In this document: positions 25,302 to 32,794 of the stretch, piece by piece
How the letters are laid out: each line of letters opens with the position of its first letter
How positions within the stretch are numbered: position 1 is the first letter of the stretch
Origin: an uncultured Flavobacteriaceae bacterium
GTDB lineage: Bacteria; Bacteroidota; Bacteroidia; Flavobacteriales; Flavobacteriaceae
NCBI GenBank assembly: GCA_913061205.1
Contig: CAJXVL010000002.1
Location: 1-32,794 of the forward strand
Direction: 5' to 3'
DNA length: 32,794 bases
The notes under the pieces: model-generated
The model's database searches: none
The model's input: the letters and a program-made list of their open reading frames with translations, nothing else
Told to the model about the DNA's origin: nothing
Position numbers and translations under genes: made by a program

Positions 25302-26561
25302 ATGCACTTTAGTGACCTTAATTTAAACAAACCACTCTTAAAAGCTATTTTTGAGAAAAATTACGAAACTCCTACAAAGGTTCAAATACAGACCATTCCT
25401 TTAGTTTTAGCTAAAAAAAATGTGATTGCCTCGGCTCAAACTGGAACTGGAAAAACAGCTGCTTTTGCGCTCCCTATTTTGCAATTATTATTTCATCAAC
25501 AAGATACAAATAAAGAACAGAAAAAAATTAGAGCATTGATAGTAAGCCCTACAAGAGAGCTTGCAGTTCAGATTAACGAAGAATTTACGGACTACTCAAA
25601 ATATACCAAGCTGAGTTCTACGGTTGTATATGGGGGTATATCTATTGACGCTCAAAAAAAAGTACTAAAAAAAGGGATTGATATTTTAATCGCTACTCCA
25701 GGAAGATTATTAGATCTTTGTAAGCAAGAAATCGTCGATCTTAGCACCATTGAAATATTAGTGCTCGATGAAGCAGACTTAATGCTGGATATGGGGTTTA
25801 TAGATGATATAAAAAAAATAGATCTTTTATGTCCCACCCAAAAGCAAATATTATTGTTTTCTGCAACCATGCCTTCAAAAGTGGTTCATTTTGCTAAAAA
25901 TCTTTTATCCAATCCGGAAATAGTAGAAGTAATTTCAAGAAAATCGGAGACAACTAAGGTTAAAGAATTGTTATACTATGTTCCAAAACCTAATAAAATA
26001 GAGCTTTGCTTGCATTTATTAAGAAATACCATTAAAGGGAATATCCTAATTTTTAGAAGAACTAGAAATGGAGTAGATAATTTAGAACAAACTCTTTTAA
26101 AAAATGGTTTTAAAGTAGAAACTTTACATGGAGAAAAGAGTCAGAACTTACGCCAGAATGCATTAAGTAAGTTTAAAAATAATGAGGTAAATATTTTAAT
26201 CGCTACCGATGTCGCTTCCAGAGGTATTGATATTGAGGATTTAGATGTAGTGATTAATTTTGATCTTCCTAATATTTCTGAAACCTATGTACACCGAATT
26301 GGCAGAACTGCCCGTGCTGGCAAGAAGGGAACTTCTTATTCTTTCTGTTCTTTAGATGAAAAAAAGTATGTTGTAGCTATTCAAAAAACAATTAAGAAAG
26401 CCATCCCTGTTGTAGAAGACCACCCTTATGCTTTAAAGCGAAAAGAAAAAGCTATAGATTCAAATAAGAAGAAGAATACTAAACAAAAAAATAGTAATAC
26501 AAAACATAAAAAAAGCAGGAAATCATTGGCTTCAAAGAAAAATAAGAAGCGTTGGTATTAA
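25302..26561 (+). CDS. DEAD-box ATP-dependent RNA helicase (RhlE-like)
   Basis: A 419-residue RNA helicase used in ribosome assembly, RNA decay or cold adaptation. All core motifs are in order: Q-motif region (TPTKVQIQTIP), motif I AQTGTGKT (Lys51), Ia PTRELA, GG, TPGRLL, motif II DEAD (Asp156-Asp159), motif III SAT (Ser187-Thr189), ATDVASRGIDI, and motif VI HRIGRTARAG (His331-Arg335). A basic tail of about 45 residues rich in Lys and Asn (from about 375) likely binds RNA. Cytoplasmic. It has its own promoter box and stands apart in function from both neighbours. Confidence 0.95.
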   Translation: MHFSDLNLNKPLLKAIFEKNYETPTKVQIQTIPLVLAKKNVIASAQTGTGKTAAFALPILQLLFHQQDTNKEQKKIRALIVSPTRELAVQINEEFTDYSKYTKLSSTVVYGGISIDAQKKVLKKGIDILIATPGRLLDLCKQEIVDLSTIEILVLDEADLMLDMGFIDDIKKIDLLCPTQKQILLFSATMPSKVVHFAKNLLSNPEIVEVISRKSETTKVKELLYYVPKPNKIELCLHLLRNTIKGNILIFRRTRNGVDNLEQTLLKNGFKVETLHGEKSQNLRQNALSKFKNNEVNILIATDVASRGIDIEDLDVVINFDLPNISETYVHRIGRTARAGKKGTSYSFCSLDEKKYVVAIQKTIKKAIPVVEDHPYALKRKEKAIDSNKKKNTKQKNSNTKHKKSRKSLASKKNKKRWY

Positions 26562-26628
26562 TGTGAAAAATAAACATTTTTTTCTTTAAAGTTTATTTGC
26601 CAAAACAAAAAACTCCTTTTTAAAAGTC

Positions 26629-26636
26629 TATATTTG
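26629..26636 (+). promoter_or_regulatory. -7 promoter box TATATTTG of the SulP/TauE pair
   Basis: An exact match to TAnnTTTG, 22 bases upstream of the SulP ATG. The 97-bp gap after the helicase also holds an 8-bp inverted repeat (26568-26575 with 26591-26598) without a T-run. Confidence 0.6.
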
Positions 26637-26658
26637 CGCGCTTTAGAAATACATAGAA

Positions 26659-28272
26659 ATGCAAAAATTACTTAAAAACTTTACCTTCAATCCCAAGAAC
26701 GATATCTTATCTGGTCTTACGGTTGCCTTAGCGCTAATACCAGAAGCAGTAGCTTTTGCTTTTGTTGCAGGAATTGATCCATTAGTAGGACTTTACGGTG
26801 CTTTTATGATGGGAATTGTCACCGCAATATTTGGTGGTCGACCAGGAATGATTTCAGGAGCTACTGGAGCTATGGCTGTAGTAATGGTTCATTTAATTCA
26901 AAAGGGAAATGATGTTGGAATTGGATTAGAAACACCAATTGAGAACTTAGGCCTTCAATGGTTGTTTATTACTCTGCTCTTTGTGGGTGCAATTCAGATA
27001 TCAGCTGGTGTATTTAAATTAGGAAAATTTGTTAGGCTTATCCCCCATTCTGTAATGATGGGTTTTGTAAACGGTCTGGCTATTGTAATATTTTTATCTC
27101 AATTAGGACTTTTTAAAGAAAAAGTAAATGGAAATTTAGAGTGGATGCAAGGTTCAAACCTTTGGATTATGCTTGGATTTGTTGGTCTTACTATGGCAAT
27201 CATGTTTTTATTACCAAAGGTCACCAAAAAAGTTCCAGCAGCATTAGTTGCTATTATTGTAGTTGCGGCTATTACGATATTTGGAGATGTAAATGTAAGT
27301 ACTGTTGGATCGTTTATTATAGATGGTGGTGGTGAAGGATTACAAGGTTCATTACCTAGTTTTCAAGCTCAAATTTTTGGATTATTTGATACCCTTGCTG
27401 GTAATTGGGATTTAATTTTTTCAACTGCTTTTTTATTAGCAGCTGTAGGCCTTATAGAATCTTTAATGACATTAAACCTTATTGATGATATGACTGAGAG
27501 TCGAGGGTCAGGAAACAGAGAATGCGTAGCTCAAGGTGGAGCAAACATATTAAATGGATTATTTGGTGGTATGGGAGGTTGTGCAATGATAGGACAATCC
27601 ATCATAAATGTAAATTCTGGTGGTCGAGGTAGATTATCTGGTATTGTAGCTGCCCTTGCACTTTTAGGCTTTGTGCTTTTTGGCGCCCCTTTAATTGAAC
27701 AGATACCAATTGCAGCTTTAGTAGGTGTAATGTTTATGGTAGTTATTGGAACTTTTGCTTGGAGTAGTTTTAGAATTCTTCATAAAATCCCTCTTGCTGA
27801 TGCTATTGTATTAATCACAGTTTCTGCTATTACCGTATGGCAAGATTTAGCAATTGCAGTAATTGTTGGGGTAATTATGTCGGCCTTAGTTTTTTCTTGG
27901 CAAAGTGCTACAAAAATTAGAGCACGTAAAAGAATTAAAGAAAACGGTACCAAAGTTTATGAAATATGGGGACCCCTATTTTTTGGATCATCACAGTCTT
28001 TTAACTCAAAATTTGATTTTAAAAATGACCCTGAACTAATTGAAATCGATTTTATAGAATCGAAAGTAGGAGATCATTCAGGGATAGAGTCCTTGCGAAA
28101 TGTGACCAATAAATACCTAGCGCTAGGAAAAAATGTAAAACTTACACATTTAAGTCCAGAATGTAAAATGATATTATTAAAAGCAAATCCTAAGTTTAAT
28201 GAAATTATTGAGACATCTATTGAGGACCCACGTTATCATGTGGTTACAGATTTATTAGATAGTGACGTATAG
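26659..28272 (+). CDS. SulP-family inorganic anion transporter with C-terminal STAS-like domain
   Basis: A 537-residue membrane protein of the SLC26/SulP family, which moves sulfate, bicarbonate or related anions. The first about 430 residues hold the transmembrane core, opening with the family motif DILSGLTVALALIPEAVAFAFVAG and containing GLYGAFMMGIVTAIFGGRPGMISGATGAMAVVM. The last about 100 residues (from VYEIWGPLFFGSSQSF, with IDFIESKVGDHSGIESL) form a soluble domain that fits STAS. The anion cannot be decided by sequence: bacterial SulP proteins include bicarbonate (BicA), sulfate and C4-dicarboxylate (DauA) carriers. A TauE/SafE gene follows 28 bp later, which tilts the guess toward sulfur oxyanions. 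It has its own -7 box at 26629-26636. Confidence 0.92.
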   Translation: MQKLLKNFTFNPKNDILSGLTVALALIPEAVAFAFVAGIDPLVGLYGAFMMGIVTAIFGGRPGMISGATGAMAVVMVHLIQKGNDVGIGLETPIENLGLQWLFITLLFVGAIQISAGVFKLGKFVRLIPHSVMMGFVNGLAIVIFLSQLGLFKEKVNGNLEWMQGSNLWIMLGFVGLTMAIMFLLPKVTKKVPAALVAIIVVAAITIFGDVNVSTVGSFIIDGGGEGLQGSLPSFQAQIFGLFDTLAGNWDLIFSTAFLLAAVGLIESLMTLNLIDDMTESRGSGNRECVAQGGANILNGLFGGMGGCAMIGQSIINVNSGGRGRLSGIVAALALLGFVLFGAPLIEQIPIAALVGVMFMVVIGTFAWSSFRILHKIPLADAIVLITVSAITVWQDLAIAVIVGVIMSALVFSWQSATKIRARKRIKENGTKVYEIWGPLFFGSSQSFNSKFDFKNDPELIEIDFIESKVGDHSGIESLRNVTNKYLALGKNVKLTHLSPECKMILLKANPKFNEIIETSIEDPRYHVVTDLLDSDV

Positions 28273-28300
28273 AAAAGCATCATTAATGTCAATTTAATAA

Positions 28301-29065
28301 ATGATCGAAATAGCTACTAATATAGATTTTTTATTAATCCTAGTTTTATTTATTGCAGGAGTAATAACCTTTTCAATATCAACTATTAGTGGTGGTGGTG
28401 GTGCATTAATGCTGATTCCATTATTAAATTTAATTGTTGGAACTACAAAAACTGCACCTATCATAAATCTTGGAGCATTTATAAGTAGGCCTTCAAGAAT
28501 CATCCTATTTTGGAAAAATATCGTTTGGAAAGTATTTTGGTATTATGTCCCTTCAGCCATTTTAGGAGCTTTTTTAGCCGCTTGGTTTTTTTCTGAAATA
28601 AAAATTAATTGGCTTCAAATAATCGTAGCTTTATTTTTAATAAGTACCTTTTTTCAGTATCGATTTGGAAAAAAAGAACGGTCTTTTAAAGCACCGCTTT
28701 GGTATTTTATTCCTTTGGGTTTTTTAGTATCCATCATAGGAACTTTCACTGGAGGCATGGGCCCAATTCTTAATCCCTTTTATTTAAATTCTGGAATCAC
28801 AAAAGAAGCATTAGTAGGTACAAAAGCTGCTAATTCCTTTTTTCTTGGAATTGCACAAGTTAGTAGTTATACTTTTTTTGGATTGCTTACCACTGAACTT
28901 TGGATTTATGGAATTTCCTTAGGAATAGGTGCTACTTTCGGAAACCTAATAGGAAAACGAGTATTAGCGAAAATGAGTAGTTTGTTATTTCGCAAACTAG
29001 TAATAATCATTATGGTCCTTAGTGGACTTTTATTATTAATAAAAGCCATTTATAGCTTGCGTTAA
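28301..29065 (+). CDS. TauE/SafE (sulfite exporter-like) family membrane protein
   Basis: A 254-residue membrane protein with about 8 predicted helices and no signal for another location than the inner membrane. It shows the two-fold family pattern: an N-terminal TISGGGGALMLIPLL and a second-half TFTGGMGPILNPFYL, each followed by a KAAN/APIINL-like segment (here GTKAANSFF and TAPIINLG). The family moves sulfite, sulfoacetate, taurine-derived anions or other small organic anions; substrate is not determined here. It lies 28 bp after SulP on the same strand, most likely in one transcript. The start at 28301 is the first ATG of the frame and leaves a normal first helix. Confidence 0.9.
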   Translation: MIEIATNIDFLLILVLFIAGVITFSISTISGGGGALMLIPLLNLIVGTTKTAPIINLGAFISRPSRIILFWKNIVWKVFWYYVPSAILGAFLAAWFFSEIKINWLQIIVALFLISTFFQYRFGKKERSFKAPLWYFIPLGFLVSIIGTFTGGMGPILNPFYLNSGITKEALVGTKAANSFFLGIAQVSSYTFFGLLTTELWIYGISLGIGATFGNLIGKRVLAKMSSLLFRKLVIIIMVLSGLLLLIKAIYSLR

Positions 29066-29117
29066 AATTTCATTTGTTAAAGTTCCTGTTGTATCCATTT
29101 TTTCTAGATTCATTTTT

Positions 29118-29125
29118 TATCTTTA
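29118..29125 (+). promoter_or_regulatory. Near-consensus -7 box TATCTTTA
   Basis: One base off TAnnTTTG, 23 bases before the ATG at 29149. No -33 element at standard spacing. Confidence 0.4.
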
Positions 29126-29148
29126 GAACATATTAAAACCTTTCAAAT

Positions 29149-32100
29149 ATGAAGAATTTAATTTCTTTGATACTGCTGATTATAGCAACGTCGCTTTCCG
29201 CTCAAGATTTTTCAACAGATATTTTAAAAGACATGAAGCCACGTAACATTGGGCCTGGCGGAATGTCTGGTCGCGTAACAGCAATAGATGTGGTAACAAA
29301 AAATCCTGAAATAATTTACGTAGGAACCGCTTCAGGTGGTTTATGGAAATCTGAAAGTGGAGGTGTTAAATGGAAACCAATATTTGAAAAAGAAGCTACT
29401 GCATCAATTGGAGCCATTGCCATACAACAATCCAATCCGTCTGTCATATGGCTAGGTACTGGTGAAGGAAATCCAAGAAATAGTTTAAATGGTGGTTATG
29501 GTGTTTATCGATCTTTAGACGCAGGAAAGAATTGGGACCTTATGGGACTTGAAAATACACGTCATATCCACCGCATTATTATTGACCCAACTAATCCAAA
29601 TATCATATATATTGGAGCTATAGGTTCTCCTTGGGGAGAACATCAAGAGCGAGGTGTTTATAAAACTAAAGATGGAGGTAAAACTTGGAATAAAATATTA
29701 TACGCTACTAATAATACTGGTGTAGGTGATATGGTTATGGATCCTAGCAATCCTAATAAATTAATAGTAGCTCTTTGGGAACATAAAAGAGAACCATGGT
29801 TTTTCAATTCTGGTGGAGAAGGATCTGGTATTTTTATTACTCATAATGGAGGTGAAACTTGGGAAGAACGAACCGATAAAAATGGTTTACCAAAAGGAAA
29901 TCTAGGAAGAATTGGTTTAGCTATAGCTAAAAACAAACCCAATATAGTATATGCACTTATTGAAGCAAAAAAAAATGCTTTGTATAAAAGTGAAGACGGA
30001 GGTTTTACATTTAAAAAAATAAATGACAAAAGTGACATCGGAAATCGTCCTTTTTATTACAGTGATATATTTGTAGACCCACAGAATGAAAATAGAGTTT
30101 ATTCTGTATTTACTTATGTAAATGTTTCTGAAGATGGAGGGGAAAATTTTTCTCAATTAATGCCTGCTTATGGTGTGGATAACGGTATACATCCGGATCA
30201 TCATGCTTGGTGGATCCATCCAGACAATGGCAATTTTATGATTGACGGAAACGATGGAGGTTTGAACATTACTCATGATGGAGGAAAAACTTGGCGCTTT
30301 ATTGGAAACTTACCGGTAGCTCAATTTTATCATATTGCAGTTGATAATGAGTTTCCATATAATATATATGGAGGAATGCAAGATAACGGTAGCTGGAGAG
30401 GTCCTTCTTATGTATTTCGTTCGCAGGGAATTAGAAATGATTATTGGCAAGAAATATCTTTTGGAGATGGTTTTGATGTGATACCAGATCGTGATAATAG
30501 CCGGTATGGGTGGACTATGAGTCAACAGGGATATGTAAGTCGTTATGATTGGCAAACTGGAAATAATTATACGGTTCGTCCAACTCATCCTGATCCTGAT
30601 GTAAAGCTTCGTTTTAATTGGAATTCTGCAATTAATATAGATCCATATAATAATAGCACCATTTATTTTGGCAGTCAGTTTGTACATAAATCAACCGATA
30701 AAGGTCTTACCTGGGAAATAATTTCAGGAGATCTTACCACAAATGATCCTGAGAAACAAAAACAAAATGAGAGCGGAGGAATAAGCATGGATGCTACTGG
30801 AGCTGAAAATCATACTACTATTTTAGTAATAGAACCTTCTCCCATAGAACAAGATATGATTTGGGTTGCTACTGATGATGGTCGGGTTCATTATACTCAA
30901 AATGGAGGGAATAAATGGAATGAAGTTTCCAATAACTTATCCGGCTTACCAAAGGGAAGTTGGATCACACAAATAAAGGCTTCCAATAAAAATAGAGGAG
31001 AAGCATTATTAATTGCTAATGATTACCGAAGATTTAATTATGAACCCTACGCTTATAGGACCTCTAATTATGGCAAATCTTGGCAACGAATTGTTGACAA
31101 AGATGATGTTTTGAGTTATGCGCTCTGTATTATTGAAGATCCTGTAGAGAAGAATTTATTATTTCTTGGTACAGACGATGGATTATACCTTTCAATAGAT
31201 GCTGGATCTTCATGGACAAAATGGACCAATGGTTTCCCTACCGTTCCGGTTAAAGATTTGGTAATTCAGGAACGAGAAAATGATTTGGTTATTGGAACTT
31301 TTGGACGTGCTGCTTGGGTATTAGATGACTTAATACCCTTACGAGATATTGCAAAAAATAATAAAGTTTTAGCTTCGGATATTGTTTTGTTTACAGCTCC
31401 TGACGCTTATCAAGTTTCTTTTAAACAACCTACGGGCAGTAGATTTGGAGCTGATGCTATATTTCAAGGTGAGAACAGAGTTTATGGAGCAAGGATACCC
31501 TATTATTTTCAGATAAAAAAAGAAGATAGTTCAAAAAATATAGACCCTTCAATAGAAAATAAAGGTGAAGAAGAAGATGAAAATATGGATGTAGATGAGA
31601 AAACAACTGAAGGCAAACATAAAGATTCTATTTATTTAAATATTTATGATGGGGATCGATTGATTCGAAGTTTAAAGAAAAAAACACCCGACAGTACAGG
31701 TATTTATTATTGGCGTTGGTCTATGAATGAAGCTGGAGTCGATCGGCCTTCACGTGAAATAAAAAAACGTAAAAATGAACCAAGAGGTATTCCGGTTAAA
31801 CCAGGAACCTATCGCTTAGCATTAAGTTACTTGGACCACACCACATCAAGTGCTATTCAAATTAAGAGCGATCCTAGAGTTGAAGTTTCGAAAAATACAA
31901 TTAATGATATCTATCAAAAAGGTAAAGAATTAGAAGAATTAACACAAACTACTGCTAATGCAGTAAAACAATTAGCAGAAAGTAAAAGCATTGCTGAAAA
32001 ATATAAAACTGATTTAGCTAAAAAAAATAAAGTTTTATACCTAGAAGAGATAAAAGCAAGTAACATTATTATCAAAAGAATTGATTCTATAATAGATAAG

Positions 32101-32382
32101 TTTATTGGTAAAGAAGATAAACGACAAGGAATAACAAATAGTTCCTATGTAACTATTGCGAACAGAATAAGTACTGCAAGTTGGTATTCTAGTAGTAGGC
32201 CATATGGGATTACAGAAACTGAAATAATTTTAATTCAGCAAGTAAAAGACAAGTTGGAAGTTGTTTTAAAAGAAAGCAATTTATTTTTTGAAAAAGATTG
32301 GGAAAATTATAAAATGGAAATGAACCAAATAAATCTATCTCCATTTAAAAAGACTCAATCCTATTTCATAAAAGAAAACTAA
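29149..32382 (+). CDS. Large secreted sortilin/VPS10-like Asp-box beta-propeller protein
   Basis: A 1077-residue secreted protein with a signal peptide of about 19 residues ending SLSAQ. At least eleven Asp-box-type repeats (S-x-D/N-x-G-x-x-W/F) run from about residue 65 to 690, such as SLDAGKNW, TKDGGKTW, THNGGETW, THDGGKTW, STDKGLTW, TQNGGNKW and SIDAGSSW. This fits one or two multi-bladed propellers of the sortilin/VPS10 or BNR type. An acidic low-complexity insert (GEEEDENMDVDE) lies near 808-820, and the last about 175 residues are helical and charged. No glycosidase catalytic motif is clear, and no T9SS tail is present at the C-terminus. Flavobacteria carry many such proteins of unproven role, sometimes annotated as glycosyl hydrolases; I do not assign an enzyme activity. 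Confidence 0.9.
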   Translation: MKNLISLILLIIATSLSAQDFSTDILKDMKPRNIGPGGMSGRVTAIDVVTKNPEIIYVGTASGGLWKSESGGVKWKPIFEKEATASIGAIAIQQSNPSVIWLGTGEGNPRNSLNGGYGVYRSLDAGKNWDLMGLENTRHIHRIIIDPTNPNIIYIGAIGSPWGEHQERGVYKTKDGGKTWNKILYATNNTGVGDMVMDPSNPNKLIVALWEHKREPWFFNSGGEGSGIFITHNGGETWEERTDKNGLPKGNLGRIGLAIAKNKPNIVYALIEAKKNALYKSEDGGFTFKKINDKSDIGNRPFYYSDIFVDPQNENRVYSVFTYVNVSEDGGENFSQLMPAYGVDNGIHPDHHAWWIHPDNGNFMIDGNDGGLNITHDGGKTWRFIGNLPVAQFYHIAVDNEFPYNIYGGMQDNGSWRGPSYVFRSQGIRNDYWQEISFGDGFDVIPDRDNSRYGWTMSQQGYVSRYDWQTGNNYTVRPTHPDPDVKLRFNWNSAINIDPYNNSTIYFGSQFVHKSTDKGLTWEIISGDLTTNDPEKQKQNESGGISMDATGAENHTTILVIEPSPIEQDMIWVATDDGRVHYTQNGGNKWNEVSNNLSGLPKGSWITQIKASNKNRGEALLIANDYRRFNYEPYAYRTSNYGKSWQRIVDKDDVLSYALCIIEDPVEKNLLFLGTDDGLYLSIDAGSSWTKWTNGFPTVPVKDLVIQERENDLVIGTFGRAAWVLDDLIPLRDIAKNNKVLASDIVLFTAPDAYQVSFKQPTGSRFGADAIFQGENRVYGARIPYYFQIKKEDSSKNIDPSIENKGEEEDENMDVDEKTTEGKHKDSIYLNIYDGDRLIRSLKKKTPDSTGIYYWRWSMNEAGVDRPSREIKKRKNEPRGIPVKPGTYRLALSYLDHTTSSAIQIKSDPRVEVSKNTINDIYQKGKELEELTQTTANAVKQLAESKSIAEKYKTDLAKKNKVLYLEEIKASNIIIKRIDSIIDKFIGKEDKRQGITNSSYVTIANRISTASWYSSSRPYGITETEIILIQQVKDKLEVVLKESNLFFEKDWENYKMEMNQINLSPFKKTQSYFIKEN

Positions 32383-32383
32383 T

Positions 32384-32391
32384 TACCTTTA
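32384..32391 (+). promoter_or_regulatory. Possible -7 box TACCTTTA for the short downstream ORF
   Basis: It differs from TAnnTTTG in the last base and lies 19 bases before the ATG at 32411. It is part of a 13-base direct repeat (TAATTACCTTTAA at 32380-32392 and 32733-32745), whose second copy lies just before the right adapter. Confidence 0.35.
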
Positions 32392-32410
32392 AGCAAAATA
32401 AAAAATAAGT

Positions 32411-32674
32411 ATGAAAAAAGAAATTTATTCAGCAATAAGTAAATTTTATCCCTTCAAATCTTTAGATAGTTTTGCATTAACCTATCACTCCATTAATGAT
32501 TTTAATCATGCTTTCACAACTCAATTTGGAACTATTTCTAAAAATACAGACCCCTTTCAAATTCCAAGAATAGATATTTGGAATAAAGATAGTATCAGTG
32601 ATTTTAATTTGAAAATTGAAGGAAAGTACAATTTGTATAACAATATTCATTTTTTAAAAAAAATAATTAATTAA
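32411..32674 (+). CDS. Short ORF resembling an internally deleted polysaccharide deacetylase
   Basis: An 87-residue ORF. The first about 30 residues end in FALTYHSIND, which looks like the opening strand of a NodB-type polysaccharide deacetylase. The remainder, NHAFTTQFGTISKNTDPFQI followed by PRIDIWNKDSISDF and a KIEG motif, looks like the C-terminal end of such an enzyme. The middle, which would carry the catalytic motif 1 (TFDD) and the metal-binding His pair, is absent. So the product cannot be an active deacetylase. The two halves join at about 32496-32509, where a short inverted repeat (ATGATT-TT-AATCAT) sits. It is either a deletion-derived remnant or an assembly collapse. The family call is from motif memory; confidence is moderate. 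Confidence 0.6.
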   Translation: MKKEIYSAISKFYPFKSLDSFALTYHSINDFNHAFTTQFGTISKNTDPFQIPRIDIWNKDSISDFNLKIEGKYNLYNNIHFLKKIIN

Positions 32675-32747
32675 ATGATGCTATTTTGTGATAAACTGAT
32701 TTTCTGATACAATTAATACAATCCATAAAAATTAATTACCTTTAAAC

Positions 32748-32794
32748 CTGTCTCTTATACACATCTGACGCTGCCGACGACTCCTTACGTGTAG
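32748..32794. other. Untrimmed Illumina P5/Nextera adapter (not genomic)
   Basis: The last 47 bases start with the Tn5 mosaic end in reverse (CTGTCTCTTATACACATCT), then GACGCTGCCGACGA, an 8-base i5 index read as CTCCTTAC, and GTGTAG from the P5 primer. I recognise the index as the complement of S505 (GTAAGGAG) from memory. Genomic sequence ends at 32747. Confidence 0.98.

Noticed and set aside
26568..26598. 8-bp inverted repeat after the DEAD-box helicase
   Set aside because: The 15-base loop and lack of a following T-run make it a weak terminator candidate.
30310..30687. 125-codon ORF antisense to the Asp-box protein
   Set aside because: Composition is Ile/Thr/Ser-rich, as expected from the reverse of a Asn/Asp/Gly-rich repeat gene. 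No motif and no gene-like spacing.
29149..32382. Sialidase or glycosyl hydrolase function for the Asp-box protein
   Set aside because: Asp boxes mark a fold, not an activity. I see no RIP motif or other sialidase catalytic set.
49..32747. CRISPR array, tRNA/rRNA gene, prophage or insertion sequence
   Set aside because: I saw no regular spacer-repeat array, tRNA-like cloverleaf, transposase, integrase or phage structural gene. The heptamer array is too short and lacks spacers.

Overview
The window is an ordinary piece of chromosome from a Bacteroidota bacterium, almost certainly Flavobacteriaceae. Evidence: strongly AT-rich DNA (about one third G+C by eye), a single-chain PurL of about 1.2 kb residues, a type IX secretion (T9SS) type-A sorting domain on a secreted peptidase, Bacteroidota -7 promoter boxes of the form TAnnTTTG, no Shine-Dalgarno sequences, and a lipoprotein whose residues after the lipobox Cys match the flavobacterial surface-export signal. 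The first 48 and last 47 bases are not biological: they are untrimmed Nextera/Illumina adapters with readable index sequences, so genomic DNA runs from 49 to 32747.

Layout. 82-8062 (+): purL, a secreted M14 zinc carboxypeptidase with a T9SS tail, and a long-chain acyl-CoA synthetase. A 14-bp hairpin terminator at 8240-8274 separates these from a long minus-strand block (16393 down to 8361). In transcription order that block holds a 25-codon candidate ORF, a CrtI/retinol-saturase-like FAD oxidoreductase, a TPR lipoprotein, a gene remnant, a sodium:solute symporter, a 32-codon Lys-rich small protein, a NYN-domain nuclease-like protein with a C-terminal OST-HTH-like region, and an MsbA-like ABC half-transporter. 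16620-22583 (+) is a four-gene fatty-acid beta-oxidation operon led by its own MarR regulator: MarR, 3-hydroxyacyl-CoA dehydrogenase/enoyl-CoA hydratase fusion, thiolase, acyl-CoA dehydrogenase. It ends in a hairpin terminator. 22709-25249 (+) holds a secreted beta-propeller-like protein and an M1 aminopeptidase. 25302-29065 (+) holds a DEAD-box RNA helicase, a SulP anion transporter and a TauE/SafE permease. 29149-32382 (+) is a very large secreted sortilin/Asp-box beta-propeller protein, followed by a short ORF that looks like an internally deleted polysaccharide deacetylase.

How it fits together. The acyl-CoA synthetase and the beta-oxidation operon together cover fatty-acid activation and one full oxidation cycle. 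A perfect 18-bp inverted repeat (16581-16598) directly upstream of the MarR gene is the obvious operator, and a consensus -7 box ends only four bases before its ATG, which predicts a leaderless transcript. The SulP and TauE/SafE genes are 28 bp apart and may work as a pair on sulfur oxyanions. The secreted peptidases and propeller proteins fit a protein-degrading marine or soil flavobacterium.

I found no CRISPR array, RNA gene, phage, insertion sequence or defence system, and no convincing new system. The best leads are small: the MarR operator and leaderless start, the small Lys-rich ORF coupled to the NYN gene, the 25-codon membrane peptide ORF upstream of the oxidoreductase, two gene remnants, and a heptamer tandem repeat inside the beta-oxidation operon.
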